64,000 nt of DNA, from positions 163,763 to 227,762 of the forward strand of contig NZ_BCUD01000007.1 of NCBI RefSeq assembly GCF_001591105.1, read 5' to 3'. Within the stretch, counting starts at the first letter, position 1. Each line of letters opens with the position of its first letter. The translations under genes were made by a program, and so were the position numbers. The notes beneath the pieces are model-generated. The model saw only the letters and a program-made list of their open reading frames with translations. It was not told where the DNA came from and searched no databases. Below, piece by piece: positions 63,586-64,000 of this stretch. Source of the stretch: Vibrio nereis NBRC 15637 (lineage in GTDB: Bacteria > Pseudomonadota > Gammaproteobacteria > Enterobacterales > Vibrionaceae).

Positions 63586-64000
63586 GGGAATCTCCTTTGT
63601 TGTCGCTCTCAGGTGGATCGCACCTTCAAGTGACGAATCATGACTTATTGACCATGTTTCGGTTTAAGCCTTAACAGACGCCTGCAATAGCCAAAAGTTG
63701 GGGTAATCAACACAAATCGCTATTGGTTGCTCAATCGCCATTGTTTTTTGCTGATATAACAGAAAGAAACAGCGATCAATTTTAGTGTCCAAAAGTTTAT
63801 CTAAGTGTAATCAAAATGTTAAAAAATGCTTAATTTGACTCGAAGGTAGAGAGTAAATTGAGGTTTACATCGATGATTTTGTAGGGATATGTGTGGAATT
63901 TGAGGAATGTAAGAAACACAGGTGAGAGTGATTCTCTGGTTTTTAATCGCGAGTTAGTGAAATGTATTAAATAATAGAAAATAAAAAAACAGCAGACTTA
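63586..64000. other. AT-rich region upstream of the bkd operon
   Basis: About 415 bases with no credible ORF on either strand. It must hold the leftward bkd promoter. It may also carry the upstream region of a gene beyond the window. I see no clear operator or RNA element. Confidence 0.5.

Noticed and set aside
1..64000. Mobile elements, CRISPR arrays, tRNA or rRNA genes, toxin-antitoxin or restriction islands
   Set aside because: No transposase, integrase, phage or restriction gene, no regularly spaced repeats and no tRNA-like cloverleaf were noticed. Composition is even throughout, so no recent large insertion is evident by eye.

Overview
The window looks like a chromosomal segment of a Vibrio (Gammaproteobacteria), probably of the Harveyi clade. 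The genus call rests on gene families and neighbourhoods I recognise: a cosR-type MarR gene divergent from a BCCT carrier, the phnW-pbfA-phnX operon, ravA-viaA, CheV, a DUF3316 secreted protein and a heme-containing Cti. Base composition is even and moderately AT-rich. I see no rRNA, tRNA, CRISPR array, transposase, phage or integron genes. Assignment to a species or to one of the two chromosomes is not supportable from this sequence alone. All family names are from memory of the families, not from searches.

Layout. (1) 1-1460: the first codons of a leftward gene resembling acetoacetate-CoA ligase, then phhA-phhB for phenylalanine hydroxylation behind a TyrR-type box. (2) 1470-7960: two divergent unknown envelope proteins, a secreted dienelactone-hydrolase-like protein, an iron alcohol dehydrogenase, elbB with a 44-codon acidic small ORF upstream, and a LysR gene divergent from a yjjG-type HAD phosphatase. 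(3) 8019-17862: an aminoethylphosphonate island. It has phnW-pbfA-phnX leftward, and a solute-binding protein, a GNAT enzyme, an ATPase, a double permease, a GntR/UTRA regulator and a DMT-type membrane protein rightward. Three near-identical 12-bp palindromes lie before phnW, the binding protein and the ATPase. (4) 18182-27588: housekeeping and envelope genes: DUF3316, POT peptide transporter, sdaA, DUF218 protein, DUF333 lipoprotein, diguanylate cyclase, CheV, ppiC, glycine-zipper lipoprotein, cytochrome c and a NUDIX hydrolase. (5) 27858-38512: ravA-viaA, a DUF4382 lipoprotein, an EmrD-like exporter, a Cys-rich protein and a small membrane protein flanking a Fur-like box, an EamA transporter divergent from an Lrp gene, and cosR divergent from a betaine carrier. 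(6) 38607-44817: DnaQ-like exonuclease, cNMP/CBS/DUF294 protein, fhs and pyruvate kinase. (7) 44935-51503: a phosphoglycerate-type uptake system, with the pgtP-like carrier divergent from pgtC-pgtB-pgtA-like regulators. (8) 51635-57229: a 62-aa protein, cis/trans fatty acid isomerase, VRR-NUC nuclease and an OFA-family carrier. (9) 57519-63585: ETF-ubiquinone oxidoreductase, ETF alpha, and the E1alpha/E1beta/E2 genes of a branched-chain 2-oxoacid dehydrogenase.

How the genes fit together. The phn island should import 2-aminoethylphosphonate, transaminate it (PhnW) and cleave phosphonoacetaldehyde (PhnX). PbfA lets the hydroxylated analogue enter the same route. No C-P lyase genes are visible. 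The pgt system would import phosphoglycerates or PEP, and a pyruvate kinase gene sits directly downstream of the carrier. The bkd genes and ETF/ETF-QO together suggest branched-chain amino-acid or acyl-CoA oxidation feeding the quinone pool, but no ETF beta gene is next to ETF alpha.

Most of the window is ordinary core and accessory metabolism. The best leads are the three-site phosphonate operator set, the degenerate AAA+ domain of the PgtA-like regulator, the ETF alpha gene without a beta partner behind a (TGGGA)4 repeat, the 44-codon small ORF, and the Fur-like box between two unstudied genes. I did not find a clearly new multi-gene system.
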